Positions 26,225-34,081 of a DNA stretch of 64,000 bases are shown one piece after another (the stretch's first letter is position 1; each line of letters opens with the position of its first letter). A model generated the notes under the pieces. The model saw nothing but the letters and a program-made list of their open reading frames with translations, was not told where the DNA came from and did not search any database. Source of the DNA: Photorhabdus sp. CRCIA-P01. GTDB taxonomy: Bacteria; Pseudomonadota; Gammaproteobacteria; Enterobacterales; Enterobacteriaceae. A program made the position numbers and the translations under genes. The DNA lies in NCBI RefSeq assembly GCF_003545805.1, contig NZ_NMQR01000013.1, forward strand, positions 51,648 to 115,647, read 5' to 3'.

Positions 26225-27535
26225 TTAAGCTTTGATAATGTTTGTGTGATTAGGTGAATATTTGCCACGGGTATCAACAACTAATTTGGCGTGATTGATA
26301 ATTAATTCATAATCAAATTTGTCGTGATCGGTGGCTAAAATAACGCAGTCGAAGGTTTTGAGACTATTTTCAGTGATAGGGTGGCTGATTAAATTAAAAT
26401 GATGCTCACGCATCTTAGGAAAGACTGGGACATGCGGATCGGCATATTCAATATTGGCCCCTAATTCTCTTAATTTTTCCATAATATGCACTGAAGGACT
26501 TTCTCGCATATCATCCACATTCTTTTTATAGGCGATGCCGAGGATTAAGATGCGGCTGCCATTAATGGATTTATTCGCTTTGTTCAGTGCTAATACGGTT
26601 TTAGTGACCACATAATCGGGCATAGAGGAATTGACTTCACCGGAGAGTTCAATAAAGCGGGTATTGATACCATATTCTCGGGCTTTCCAGGTTAAATAGA
26701 AGGGATCAATCGGAATACAGTGCCCGCCTAATCCGGGGCCGGGATAGTAGGGAACAAAGCCGAAAGGTTTGGTTGCCGCGGCTCTAATCACTTCGTGAAT
26801 ATCAATGCCCATTTTATCGGCCACGAGTTTCATTTCGTTGACTAAGCCAATATTGACCGCCCGATGGATATTCTCCAGGAGTTTTGTCATTTCGGCGGCT
26901 TTGGTTGAACTGACGGGAACCACCTGGTCAATCGCGTGTTGATAAACGGCGATACCGGCTTTTAAACAGTTTTCCGTGTGGCCGCCTATGACTTTAGGAA
27001 TGGTGCGGGTTTCGAAATCAGGGTTACCGGGGTCTTCTCGTTCGGGTGAATAGACCAGGAAGATATCTTCGCCGACGGTTAACCCGCTTTCTTCAACTCT
27101 GGGTAATAATTCTTCTTCGGTGGTGCCTGGATAAGTGGTACTTTCTAAGGAGAGGACTTGGCCGACTCTTAAATAAGGTTTTACCCTATCGGTGGTGTTA
27201 ATCACGAAACTAATATCGGGTTCACGGTATTTATTTAACGGCGTGGGGACGCAAAGAATAATGGCATCGCATTGAGCGATTTTGGTGAAATCCGTCGTGG
27301 CTTCAAAACCGGTATTTATTGCTTTACTGATTTTGGCGGAGGGAATATGTTCAATGTAACTTTGGCCTTGATTGAGTTTCTCTGTTTTTTCTTTATCAAT
27401 ATCGAAACCAATGACTTTAAAACCGATATCGTTATATCTGAGCATGAGCGGTAAGCCAACATAACCCAGGCCAACAATGGCAATGGTGGCGGTTTTATTA
27501 TCAAATTTCTCGGTGAGAATGTTGAGTGAGGACAT
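26225..27535 (-). CDS. wbpA: UDP-GlcNAc 6-dehydrogenase (WbpA-like)
   Basis: A 436-residue UDP-sugar dehydrogenase, the same length as Pseudomonas WbpA and very similar by recollection. Visible motifs are the NAD-binding [15 protein letters not shown], the substrate loop [11 protein letters not shown], the lysine-bearing [20 protein letters not shown] and the catalytic cysteine in [16 protein letters not shown]. It oxidises C6 of UDP-GlcNAc to UDP-GlcNAcA and commits precursor to the diamino-uronic acid branch. It is the first gene of the twelve-gene operon, about 175 bp downstream of a JUMPstart-like element. Confidence 0.92.
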   Translation of the reverse strand: MSSLNILTEKFDNKTATIAIVGLGYVGLPLMLRYNDIGFKVIGFDIDKEKTEKLNQGQSYIEHIPSAKISKAINTGFEATTDFTKIAQCDAIILCVPTPLNKYREPDISFVINTTDRVKPYLRVGQVLSLESTTYPGTTEEELLPRVEESGLTVGEDIFLVYSPEREDPGNPDFETRTIPKVIGGHTENCLKAGIAVYQHAIDQVVPVSSTKAAEMTKLLENIHRAVNIGLVNEMKLVADKMGIDIHEVIRAAATKPFGFVPYYPGPGLGGHCIPIDPFYLTWKAREYGINTRFIELSGEVNSSMPDYVVTKTVLALNKANKSINGSRILILGIAYKKNVDDMRESPSVHIMEKLRELGANIEYADPHVPVFPKMREHHFNLISHPITENSLKTFDCVILATDHDKFDYELIINHAKLVVDTRGKYSPNHTNIIKA

Positions 27536-27935
27536 ATTTTGCCTTTTAAGATGATGACTTAAAAATGAAATTGTGAAAATAAATTACATTTGGTTTTTAA
27601 TAGGGTGCTATCTATTTTCATAAGTTTTATTTGGCAAGTGAAACTTTAACAAGCTTTTTAAATAGGTTGTGTAAGATATATTGCTGAAATAATAAATAAG
27701 GTAATAACAAAGCTACCGCACTAGGTTATTGGTTCCTAGAACTCCATAGGATGTTATAATTTTATCTACTGTTTTGATTTTTCAATGCTTTTGTCTGTTG
27801 TAATAGAAAAGCAACTAAAGATAAGGTTTTTTAATGAATAATAGGGGAGGTTAAACCGTCAAGCTTGTCGGGTCAAGCATAAATAAAATTTATTTATTTA
27901 GTAAATTTGTAGAATAAGGTTAGCAGAAATTTGTA
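27536..27935. other. Leader and 3' flank between the O-antigen-like operon and cpxA
   Basis: No gene was recognised. It contains the diverged JUMPstart-like element (27710-27748), AT-rich DNA on both sides that could hold the operon promoter, and at 27845-27935 the cpxA 3' flank that is duplicated at 11160-11289. Confidence 0.6.
27710..27748 (-). promoter_or_regulatory. Diverged JUMPstart-like element with ops core
   Basis: On the minus strand the segment ends in GCGGTAGCTT (plus 27710-27719), which keeps the GCGGTAG core of the ops pause site. The preceding 29 bases keep the layout of JUMPstart (TTCTAGG, ACC, AATAACCTAG) but with many substitutions. It lies about 175 bp upstream of the WbpA-type gene. 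It could recruit RfaH to this long operon. The match is weaker than at 11022-11060, so the call is tentative. Confidence 0.55.
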
Positions 27936-29306
27936 TTACCGGCCATGAAGTGGTAGCCAAATAACCAAACGTAGGCCGCCGAGTGGGCTGTCTTCAGCAC
28001 GTACCCAACCGCGGTGCTGGTTAATTGCGGTTTCAACAATTGCCAAGCCAAGGCCAGTGCCGCCGGATTCCCGGTCGCGGGCTTCGTCTGTACGGTAGAA
28101 GGGGCGGAATATGTGTTCGCGGTCTTCCGGGTTGACGCCTGGGCCGTCATCATCAACGGTAATGGTGATCCCTTGATTATCGGTGTGAAATGCAACCGCA
28201 ATATGGTGGTGGGAGTAGCGTAAGGCATTACGCACGATATTTTCAAAAGCACTGCCAAGTGCTAATGGATTGCAGTAAATTGTCCAGGAACTTGGTGGTA
28301 AGGTTGCTTCAAGGGTTTTATCCATCTGTTCAGCTTCGAAGCGGGCATTGTCAAGAATATCGTCCCATAAATCTGTCATTTTGATGTTTTCTCTCAGCAG
28401 TTCGTTTTTATGCTGACTGCGGGAGAGTATTAACAGATCATTAATCATGCTATCTAGCCGTTGGGCTTCTGTCTCAATTCTTTCCAGCTCTTTATTTTCA
28501 CCATGACGGCGGCGAAGTAATGCTGTTGCAAGCTGTAGTCGGGTGAGAGGCGTGCGTAGTTCATGGGAGATATCGGAAATTAACCGTTGTTGTGCGGTGA
28601 CCATTCTTTCCAATACACTGATCATCTGGTTGAAGCTGTTACCGGCGGCCAGAAATTCTTGTGGGCCGGCTTCCAGTTCTGGATGCTGGCGTAAATTACC
28701 TTTAGCGACATCGTCCGCGGCATTTTTTAGTTTACGGGCAGGTTTAGCCAAACTCCATGCCAGCCATAACAGTAATGGCGCACTGATTAACATGGTGGCG
28801 GTTAATAATAATAGTGGCCGGTCAAACATCAGATTAATAAAATCCGATTGCGGGCTATTCGCCGGGCGAACTAAATAAAGTTGATAGTGATCTTCTCCAT
28901 CTCGAATGGAAAAGGGCCCTAGCATTTCAGAGCGGCCATACTTTTTCTTTTTAGGATGATCCGCGTTATCGGATTGCCCAATAAAGTTACGGACAACTTG
29001 CATTTCACTTCTTTGTGCCCCAATAACTCGCCCTTCGCTGGTGACCAGTATCAGGCGTTGACTTGGGGGGGCCCATTTCTCAATCGCGCGAAATAAGCGG
29101 CGCCACCAAAGTAAATCGTTAGCGGGATCTTGAGCTAATTCTGCTTCGATATGTTGTTCTAGCATAACTCCCTGCCGGTATTCATTTTCCAGCAGAGAGG
29201 TCAGTTGTCTGGAATCCAGTTTCGGCACCATTAATACCAACATCAGGACTAACGCCAGAGTAAACCAGAAAATTGCGAAGATGCGTGCCGTTAAACTGTT
29301 TATCAT
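27936..29306 (-). CDS. cpxA: Sensor histidine kinase CpxA
   Basis: A 456-residue envelope-stress sensor kinase. It has a first membrane helix at about 7-29 (IFAIFWFTLALVLMLVLMV), a periplasmic domain, a second helix at about 165-185, a HAMP linker, the H-box ISHELRTPLTRLQL with the phosphorylated His, the N-box NIVRNALRYS and G-boxes DDGPGVNPEDREHIF and GTGLGLAIVE. It phosphorylates CpxR in response to envelope protein misfolding and is restrained by CpxP. The start overlaps the cpxR stop by 4 bp. The C-terminus WLPLHGR is followed by the duplicated flank described at 11160-11289. Confidence 0.97.
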   Translation of the reverse strand: MINSLTARIFAIFWFTLALVLMLVLMVPKLDSRQLTSLLENEYRQGVMLEQHIEAELAQDPANDLLWWRRLFRAIEKWAPPSQRLILVTSEGRVIGAQRSEMQVVRNFIGQSDNADHPKKKKYGRSEMLGPFSIRDGEDHYQLYLVRPANSPQSDFINLMFDRPLLLLTATMLISAPLLLWLAWSLAKPARKLKNAADDVAKGNLRQHPELEAGPQEFLAAGNSFNQMISVLERMVTAQQRLISDISHELRTPLTRLQLATALLRRRHGENKELERIETEAQRLDSMINDLLILSRSQHKNELLRENIKMTDLWDDILDNARFEAEQMDKTLEATLPPSSWTIYCNPLALGSAFENIVRNALRYSHHHIAVAFHTDNQGITITVDDDGPGVNPEDREHIFRPFYRTDEARDRESGGTGLGLAIVETAINQHRGWVRAEDSPLGGLRLVIWLPLHGR

Positions 29307-29998
29307 GTCGCGGAAACCATTAAATATCCTCGGCCACGTAAAGTCTTAAACCAAGCGAGTCCATCTTCTCGTTCAGGTAATTTACGGCGTAGGTTAGAGA
29401 TATGCATATCAATTGCTCGGTCAAACGGGGTGAGTCGCTTACCTAATACTTCCTGGCTCAAATGTTCGCGGGAGACAACTTGACCTAAATGTTGAGCTAA
29501 TAAATAGAGCAAGGTAAATTCAGTACCCGTTAAATCGAGAATCTGATTAGCGAAGCTGGCTTCCTGTCGGCCAGGGTTCAATTGTAGGTTATCGACCTGA
29601 AGCGTGGGTGGTCCGTTGTCTGTTTGTTGTTGCTCACTCCAGTTTGATCGGCGAAGAATAGCACGTATACGTGCCACTAGCTCACGATCATTAAATGGTT
29701 TGGCAAGATAGTCATCCGCCCCTAATTCTAGTCCCAGGACACGATCCAAATCGCTTCCTCGCGCTGTCAACATAATGACTGGAGTTTGATGGTGTAGACG
29801 AAGCTCCTTTAATGTCGTAATGCCATTTTTACGCGGCATCATAATATCGAGTAGTAATAAGTCGATCGAATCGTCAAGGAATTTTAATGCCTGCTCTCCG
29901 TCATGAGCGATCACAACGTTAAATCCTTCCATTTCAAGTAATTCTTTTAATAGTGATGTCAGTTCACGGTCATCATCAACTAATAGGATTTTATGCAT
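29303..29998 (-). CDS. cpxR: Response regulator CpxR
   Basis: A 231-residue OmpR-family regulator. The receiver domain (1-about 120) has KILLVDDDRELTSLL, the phospho-acceptor Asp in LLLLDIMMPRKNG, ML-T in VIMLTARGS and the lysine in DDYLAKPF. The winged-helix DNA-binding domain occupies about 130-230 with GTEFTLLYLLAQHLGQ and HISNLRRKL. It controls the envelope stress regulon and its own operon. The Cpx box between cpxR and cpxP is perfect. Partner gene cpxA overlaps downstream by 4 bp. Confidence 0.97.
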   Translation of the reverse strand: MHKILLVDDDRELTSLLKELLEMEGFNVVIAHDGEQALKFLDDSIDLLLLDIMMPRKNGITTLKELRLHHQTPVIMLTARGSDLDRVLGLELGADDYLAKPFNDRELVARIRAILRRSNWSEQQQTDNGPPTLQVDNLQLNPGRQEASFANQILDLTGTEFTLLYLLAQHLGQVVSREHLSQEVLGKRLTPFDRAIDMHISNLRRKLPEREDGLAWFKTLRGRGYLMVSAT

Positions 29999-30052
29999 CG
30001 ATTACTTCCTCCAAGAGCAAAAATACGATAACAAACTTTGCTATTCCACGAC

Positions 30053-30067
30053 TTTACGTTCTTTTAC
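30053..30067 (-). promoter_or_regulatory. CpxR binding site (perfect Cpx box) in the cpxR-cpxP intergenic region
   Basis: The minus strand reads GTAAAAGAACGTAAA, an exact match to the CpxR consensus GTAAA-N5-GTAAA. It lies 55 bp upstream of cpxR and 89 bp upstream of the cpxP start, so it can serve either or both divergent promoters. Confidence 0.9.
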
Positions 30068-30155
30068 AAGCCTTTGACGCTAGTTTGCAGCCGCGTAGGT
30101 ATAGTTGTCCACATTGGACCTAATAACATCGTTCGGGGAAACGAGGAGTTGTTTA

Positions 30156-30650
30156 ATGCGTAACATAGCAGCGTTAGTTTTAGCGTCAATGTTTGTTCTT
30201 AGCTTGACAGCATCTTTAGCTGGAACAGCAAGTACAATCCACGCTGCTACGGTACCTGATAATTGTGCACCTTGTGATTATAAAAATGTAGGAAGCTATC
30301 ATTATCGTAATAATAACGATATTGGTGATAACAACCATATGTTTAACGGTATCACTTTAACTGAGCAGCAGCGTCAACAAATGCGTGATTTGGTAGGGCA
30401 GAATCATCAACAGCGTTCATCGATATTAATGAGCCGCGCAGAGCGAGAAGAGATGCGCAAGCTGGTCACTGCGAAGGATTTTGATGAAGTGGCAGTAAAA
30501 GCTCTGGTTGAAAAGATGGTCAGATGTAATGTGGAACGTCAGCTAGAGATGGTCCGTATTCATCATCAGATGTACCAACTATTGACGCCTGAGCAACAAG
30601 CACAATTGGAGCAACATTATCGACAGCGTATGTCTCAGTTACCGAACTGA
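30156..30650 (+). CDS. cpxP: Periplasmic Cpx inhibitor and adaptor CpxP
   Basis: Start chosen at 30156, preceded by GAGGAG at good spacing. This gives 164 residues, close to the E. coli length of 166; an upstream in-frame start at 30105 would bury the signal peptide. The product has a signal peptide (MRNIAALVLASMFVLSLTAS...), then a helical Spy/CpxP domain with two LTxxQ-type motifs, ITLTEQQRQQMRDL at about 65 and LLTPEQQAQLEQHY near the end. It inhibits CpxA and delivers misfolded pilins to DegP. It is transcribed away from cpxRA and its 3' UTR encodes CpxQ. Confidence 0.95.
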   Translation: MRNIAALVLASMFVLSLTASLAGTASTIHAATVPDNCAPCDYKNVGSYHYRNNNDIGDNNHMFNGITLTEQQRQQMRDLVGQNHQQRSSILMSRAEREEMRKLVTAKDFDEVAVKALVEKMVRCNVERQLEMVRIHHQMYQLLTPEQQAQLEQHYRQRMSQLPN

Positions 30651-30711
30651 TTTGTAATACCCATAGCAGCAACGTAGTAGCAAATGAGAATTTTTCCTTG
30701 CCATAGACACC

Positions 30712-30742
30712 ATCCCTGTCTTTTCCCCCGCCTTATGGCGGG
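30712..30742. repeat. Left copy of a 31-bp direct repeat overlapping CpxQ (candidate attL/attB half)
   Basis: The 31 bases starting ATCCCTGTCTTTTCC match 37030-37060 at 26 of 31 positions in the same orientation. This copy is part of the conserved CpxQ gene and directly borders a P2-type integrase fragment, as an attachment core would. Confidence 0.6.
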
Positions 30743-30750
30743 ATTTTTTT
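30727..30750 (+). terminator. Intrinsic terminator of cpxP/CpxQ
   Basis: CCCGCC-TTAT-GGCGGG stem-loop followed by ATTTTTTT. It doubles as the 3' stem and Hfq-binding tail of CpxQ. Confidence 0.92.
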
Positions 30751-30862
30751 ATCTGGCTAAGATTAATTCACTTTAAAATCAACCAGATAAAATTTTTACA
30801 AGCAACTGTAAGTAGCGTGGAAATTTCTAAGTGTGGACACTTTTGAGTGCTACGGTTGCTTG

Positions 30863-31362
30863 TTACTGCTCGCCATTCAGTGGATTTAACGTGATTGCAA
30901 ATAGTCGGGTGCCAGATGAGCATACGCCATAGTTTGTTGTATATTGGCATGACCGAGTATTTGTTGCAGTGCAACAATGTTTCCACCTTTCATCACAAAG
31001 TGACTCGCGAATGTGTGGCGTAGAACGTGCGTTGCTTGTCCTTCTGGTAAATCAGGTTTTATTGACTTTAACTTTGTACGAAAGCTTTCGTAATCAACGT
31101 CAAATAATTCCCCTGACTTCTGTTTGATTTCCTTTTCTAACTCTTTTGATATCGGAATAGTTCTTTGCTTGCCATTTTTGGTTTTTAAAAATGTCACTCG
31201 ACTACTCTTTACTTGTGCGCTTTTTAGGGTTGATGCTTCTCCCCATCTGGCACCCGTGCTGAGACATAGCAGCGCAATTTTTCTTTCATCCCCTGATAGT
31301 ACTGATAACAGCGTTTTGACTTGTTCTTCACTGAACACATTCTTTTCTGGTACGGGGATCAA
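30863..31362 (-). pseudogene. P2-type phage integrase, C-terminal catalytic fragment with damaged end
   Basis: The open frame 30886-31362 encodes 158 residues of a tyrosine recombinase catalytic domain: TGARWGEA (first Arg), HVLRHTFASHF (H-x-x-R), LGHANIQQTMAYAHLAPDYL (His and nucleophile Tyr). The N-terminal arm- and core-binding domains are missing. The frame stops just after DYLQSR, but in the neighbouring frame the expected P2-type tail LNPLNGEQ-stop follows at once (stop at 30863), showing a small deletion and frameshift. It points towards the cpxP terminator, the usual relation of P2 int to its att site. It is probably inactive because it is N-terminally truncated. Confidence 0.85.
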
Positions 31363-31523
31363 AATCAGGTGTTGTTTTCATGCTGCCAGACTACAGACCC
31401 GCCTGTTATTTCTCTGTGTCTGCCCTGTGTGCCAGACCAGACACAACCGCATTTTATTGTTTCTTCGACCTGACGATACAAACTAGTAGGCCATGACTGA
31501 CCCATAGATAACCGGGGCTTACA

Positions 31524-31655
31524 ATGCCGAAAAAATCCAAACCCTTTCGAATTTGTGTGGAAGGCGCCATCACAGACGGGCGCAAGGTCCAGCGCGAATG
31601 GCTGACGCAGATTGCCGCCAACTATGACCCGCAGACCTACGGCGCACGTATCCAA
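31524..31655 (+). pseudogene. P2 gpO-like capsid scaffold/protease, N-terminal fragment
   Basis: The first 44 residues of the frame (MPKKSKPFRICVEGAITDGR, then REWLTQIAANYDPQTYGARI) match the N-terminus of phage P2 capsid scaffold gpO. After YGARI the homology ends and the sequence passes directly into gpN-like DNA in another frame. This is the signature of an internal deletion joining gene O to gene N. Confidence 0.8.
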
Positions 31656-32368
31656 CCCGACTCAATGCTATTGAGTACAAATGCGAACAAACCAACTTTG
31701 ATACCAGTATCCCTTACAAAAAACTTGACTTGTGGGCGAAATTTCAAAATTTCCAGTTACGTATTCGTAACGCCATTATCAGACGTCAGGCACTGGACCG
31801 CATTATGATCGGCTGGAATGGGGTTAAACGGGCCAAAACCTCAAACCGCGTTCAATATCCACTATTGCAGGATGTAAATATCGGCTGGTTGGAGAAAATC
31901 CGACAGGATGCACCGGATCATGTCATGAGCAATATCACTGACGAAGCCGGTAAGGTTATATCTGAAACCATCCGTGTGGGAGAAGGCGGCGATTTCAATA
32001 ATCTGGACGCATTGGTGATAGATACTGTCAACAATGCTATCGACCCAGAATATCAGGATGATACGGAACTGATGGTCATCTGTGGCCGTGAACTGCTGGC
32101 TGACAAATATTTCCCGCCCAAAGCATTGCTAATCAGCCGTCTGGATAATCTGTCTATCTATTATCAGGAAGGCACTCGCCGACGTTCTGTGCTGGATAAC
32201 CCCAAACGTGATCGCATTGAAAACTACGAATCAGTCAATGAGGCGTATGTCGTTGAAGACTATCGCGGTGTGGCTCTGATTGAAAATATCGAGATGTTGG
32301 CAGCCAGCAAAAAAGCAGCGTCGTTGCAGCCAGATAATGCCGCATCTGAGCACAACACCGACAACTGA
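31656..32368 (+). pseudogene. P2 gpN-like major capsid protein, 5'-truncated
   Basis: The frame ending at 32368 matches P2 major capsid gpN from about residue 120 to the C-terminus: LNAIEYKCEQTNFDTSIPY, DLWAKFQNFQLRIRNAIIRR, QALDRIMIGWNG, NPLLQDVN-like YPLLQDVNIGWL, and ending ASEHNTDN. The first ATG in frame is at 31730, but the protein's N-terminal third has been deleted and replaced by the gpO start in a different frame. It cannot give a normal capsid protein. P2 gene order O-N-M is kept. Confidence 0.82.
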
Positions 32369-32377
32369 GGAACAATA

Positions 32378-32727
32378 ATGGCTAGCCCGTGGCAGCGTCA
32401 CCGAATGCGATTACAGGCGACCGAGGCCGCTCAACTGAGTAGCCCCGCGCTGCAAAATCACGGCGTTATAACCAGATGCTGCTGATGCTGGAGCAAGACC
32501 GCCGTCACCTTAAAAAAATCCAGTCTATGGAGCGCAAAGCGCAGCACAAAAGGCAGATCTTGCCTAAATATGCGCCGTGGATTACTGGGGTATTACAGGG
32601 GGGCATAGGTCATCAAGATGATGTGCTGATGTATGTCCTGCTGTGGCGCATTGATACAGGTGATTATGATGGTGCGCTGGATATCGCCGAGTACGCGAAT
32701 AATTTACAGATGGTTCAACCGTAAAGG
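32378..32727 (+). pseudogene. P2 gpM-like terminase small subunit, frameshifted and interrupted
   Basis: An ATG at 32378, 9 bp after the gpN-like stop, begins MASPWQRHRMRLQATEAAQL like P2 gpM. The frame shifts near 32460 and continues from YNQMLLMLEQDRRHLKKIQS through PKYAPWITGVLQGG, HQDDVLMYVLLWRIDTGDYDGALDIAEYA. At about 32700 phage homology ends, where group II intron sequence begins. It is therefore both frameshifted and cut. Confidence 0.8.
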
Positions 32728-32926
32728 TGATCGTCGCCAACTGACGTGGAAAAAGCTGAATCTGATCCTGAAAATACTGGATTATCCAACGAAATGGAAA
32801 ATCCGATCAGTACTCAGGGTTCGCTGAATATGTGTGAGGACTCTGATCTGTCGGGAGCCGGATGCGTTAGTTCCGCACGTCCGGTTCTAAGAAAGGGGTC
32901 CGTCCGGGTAACCGGAGGGTCTACTC
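32700..32926 (+). mobile_element. Group II intron 3' fragment (maturase tail plus domains V and VI)
   Basis: One frame at about 32719-32820 reads RWFNRKGDRRQLTWKKLNLI, typical of the C-terminal end of group II intron reverse transcriptases. Downstream, 32855-32888 folds as intron domain V: an 8-bp lower stem GAGCCGGA/TCCGGTTC containing the AGC triad, a bulge, and an upper stem TGCG/CGCA with a 7-nt loop. A following hairpin TCCGG-GTAA-CCGGA (32903-32916) fits domain VI, and CTACTC near 32926 fits an intron 3' end. The 5' catalytic core and most of the ORF are absent, so it is an immobile remnant sitting in gpM. Confidence 0.75.
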
Positions 32927-32963
32927 AACTCAAACTCCAATTAACAAACTTAAGAAGCAAAAA

Positions 32964-33024
32964 TGACGTCATTGTTTGACATCATAATGGGGCCAAAGTA
33001 GAATGATATCATCAAATGACGTCA
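32964..33024 (+). promoter_or_regulatory. Array of four TGAYRTCA palindromes upstream of hicAB (candidate operator)
   Basis: Four 8-bp palindromes lie at 32964 (TGACGTCA), 32977 (TGACATCA), 33004 (TGATATCA) and 33017 (TGACGTCA). The spacings are 13, 27 and 13 bp, so two equal pairs. TGACATCA and TGACGTCA match TGAYRTCA. The array ends 13 bp before the hicA ATG. Autoregulation by HicB through its C-terminal DNA-binding domain would explain it (inference). Confidence 0.65.
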
Positions 33025-33036
33025 ATGGGATGAAAG

Positions 33037-33315
33037 ATGATTAAGGTTAAAGAGCTGAGCTCAAAGCACCGCAAGACCCTTGCGGATGTGCTGACCATCC
33101 CGCCGAAATCCGGCATAAAATGGGATGATGTAGCCAGCCTGATTAACAAACTGGGGGGGAAGATCAAGAACGGCAACGGATCACGCCGGAAGTTTATCCT
33201 CATGGGCTCAGTCTATCAGACTCATCAACCTCATCCTGGTAACGTAATGGATAAAGGCGCAGTAAATGGCCTTCGTGAGTGGTTCGAAAATGTAATAGGG
33301 GTCGAACATGATTAA
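33037..33315 (+). CDS. hicA: HicA-family toxin (mRNA interferase)
   Basis: A 92-residue HicA-like toxin with one dsRBD-like fold. VASLINKLGGKIKNGNGSRR contains the core glycines, followed by the basic GSRRKFIL strand and HQPHPGNVMDKGAVNGLREW, the latter being the typical HicA H-x-PHP...K-AV pattern. HicA cleaves mRNA and is neutralised by HicB. The gene overlaps hicB by 8 bp and the pair follows the TGAYRTCA array. It is longer than minimal HicA (about 60) because of an N-terminal extension, as in HicA from some Gammaproteobacteria. It appears intact. Confidence 0.85.
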   Translation: MIKVKELSSKHRKTLADVLTIPPKSGIKWDDVASLINKLGGKIKNGNGSRRKFILMGSVYQTHQPHPGNVMDKGAVNGLREWFENVIGVEHD

Positions 33316-33655
33316 AAGTAACAACATTATGACTATCGGCGGTCATCCTGCTTCTGTTACCTACGAAGCAGAAATTAGGGCCTTTCGCGGCAAGTTTCTG
33401 GATGTCACCGGATATTGTGATTTCGTATCAAACAGTATTGACGGGCTTGAAAAAGAGGGACAAATCTCACTGGCTGAATATATAGAAACGTGCGAGGAAG
33501 AGGGAATTAACCCATTCAAGGAAGAGGACAAGCTAAAATCTTTTACTCTTCGTTATCCTGGCAGGCTGGAAGCTCGCTTGACTGCGGCGACAATATCACA
33601 CGCAGTCTCAAAGAACCAGTTCATAGTTCAGTTGCTTGAGCGGGAACTTCAATAA
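33308..33655 (+). CDS. hicB: HicB-family antitoxin
   Basis: A 115-residue HicB antitoxin. The N-terminal partial RNase-H-like fold reads YEAEIRAFRGKFLDVTGYCDFVSNSIDGLEKEG (short core elements YEAEIRAFRGKFLDVTGY), and the C-terminal ribbon-helix-helix region reads FTLRYPGRLEARLTAATISH and KNQFIVQLLERELQ. It should bind HicA and repress its own promoter. The start overlaps hicA by 8 bp. With toxin and antitoxin both undamaged, this is one of two apparently functional toxin-antitoxin pairs in the island. Confidence 0.87.
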   Translation: MIKSNNIMTIGGHPASVTYEAEIRAFRGKFLDVTGYCDFVSNSIDGLEKEGQISLAEYIETCEEEGINPFKEEDKLKSFTLRYPGRLEARLTAATISHAVSKNQFIVQLLERELQ

Positions 33656-33883
33656 AATAGATAACGCCGGACAGTGACAAAACTTGTTTTTATTGCTGTT
33701 TGGGGTTGTTGGGGTCTACTCAGCCACCCCAGCGGTAACAGATACTGCAATAGTGACTTATCGAGGATACTTTCCTGTTCGGCCTTGATAAATGAAAAAG
33801 CCTATAGTATGTGGGATTGATAGATCTGTTAAGATGATTATTAAATTTTAATTGATTATTTCTTATGAAAGTAATTTGTGGTG

Positions 33884-33905
33884 AAAGCCCCGTTTAAGGG
33901 GCTTT
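33884..33905 (+). terminator. Terminator-like hairpin downstream of hicAB
   Basis: AAAGCCCC-GTTTAA-GGGGCTTT, 8-bp arms, followed by a short T-poor stretch. It lies about 230 bp past hicB and may serve either strand. Confidence 0.6.
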
Positions 33906-33964
33906 GTCGTCAATGTGGACATTGGGTGGACGATGATAGAAAAAGTATATTTATTTTCAATATG

Positions 33965-34042
33965 TTATGGGTTGTAGATCCCTAGTTTTTCTTGTGTGAT
34001 CTTTGCACGTAAACGAGCGGCTTTTAAACGTTTGTTAATCAT
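33965..34042 (-). pseudogene. XRE-type regulator, N-terminal stub
   Basis: A 25-codon frame reads MINKRLKAARLRAKITQEKL and ends shortly after GI. It matches the first helices of phage-type helix-turn-helix regulators, then stops before the recognition helix. It is most likely a truncated relic; it could also be chance, given the length. Confidence 0.45.
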
Positions 34043-34081
34043 AAAGTTAACCGTCAGTTATTAGAAATGTAGCTGACAATA

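Larger units (their letters stand above)
30692..30750 (+). ncRNA. cpxQ: CpxQ small RNA in the cpxP 3' UTR
   Basis: Downstream of cpxP the sequence TTTTCCTTGCCATAGACACC continues into ATCCCTGTCTTTTCC and then a GC hairpin with a T-run. This matches the known enterobacterial CpxQ RNA, which RNase E releases from cpxP mRNA and which uses Hfq to repress envelope protein mRNAs. The 5' end is set by analogy with E. coli CpxQ; the 3' end is the terminator T-run. Confidence 0.85.

Noticed and set aside
31365..31655. 96-residue minus-strand ORF across the integrase-capsid junction
   Set aside because: It covers the gpO-like start in antisense and has no similarity; a shadow.
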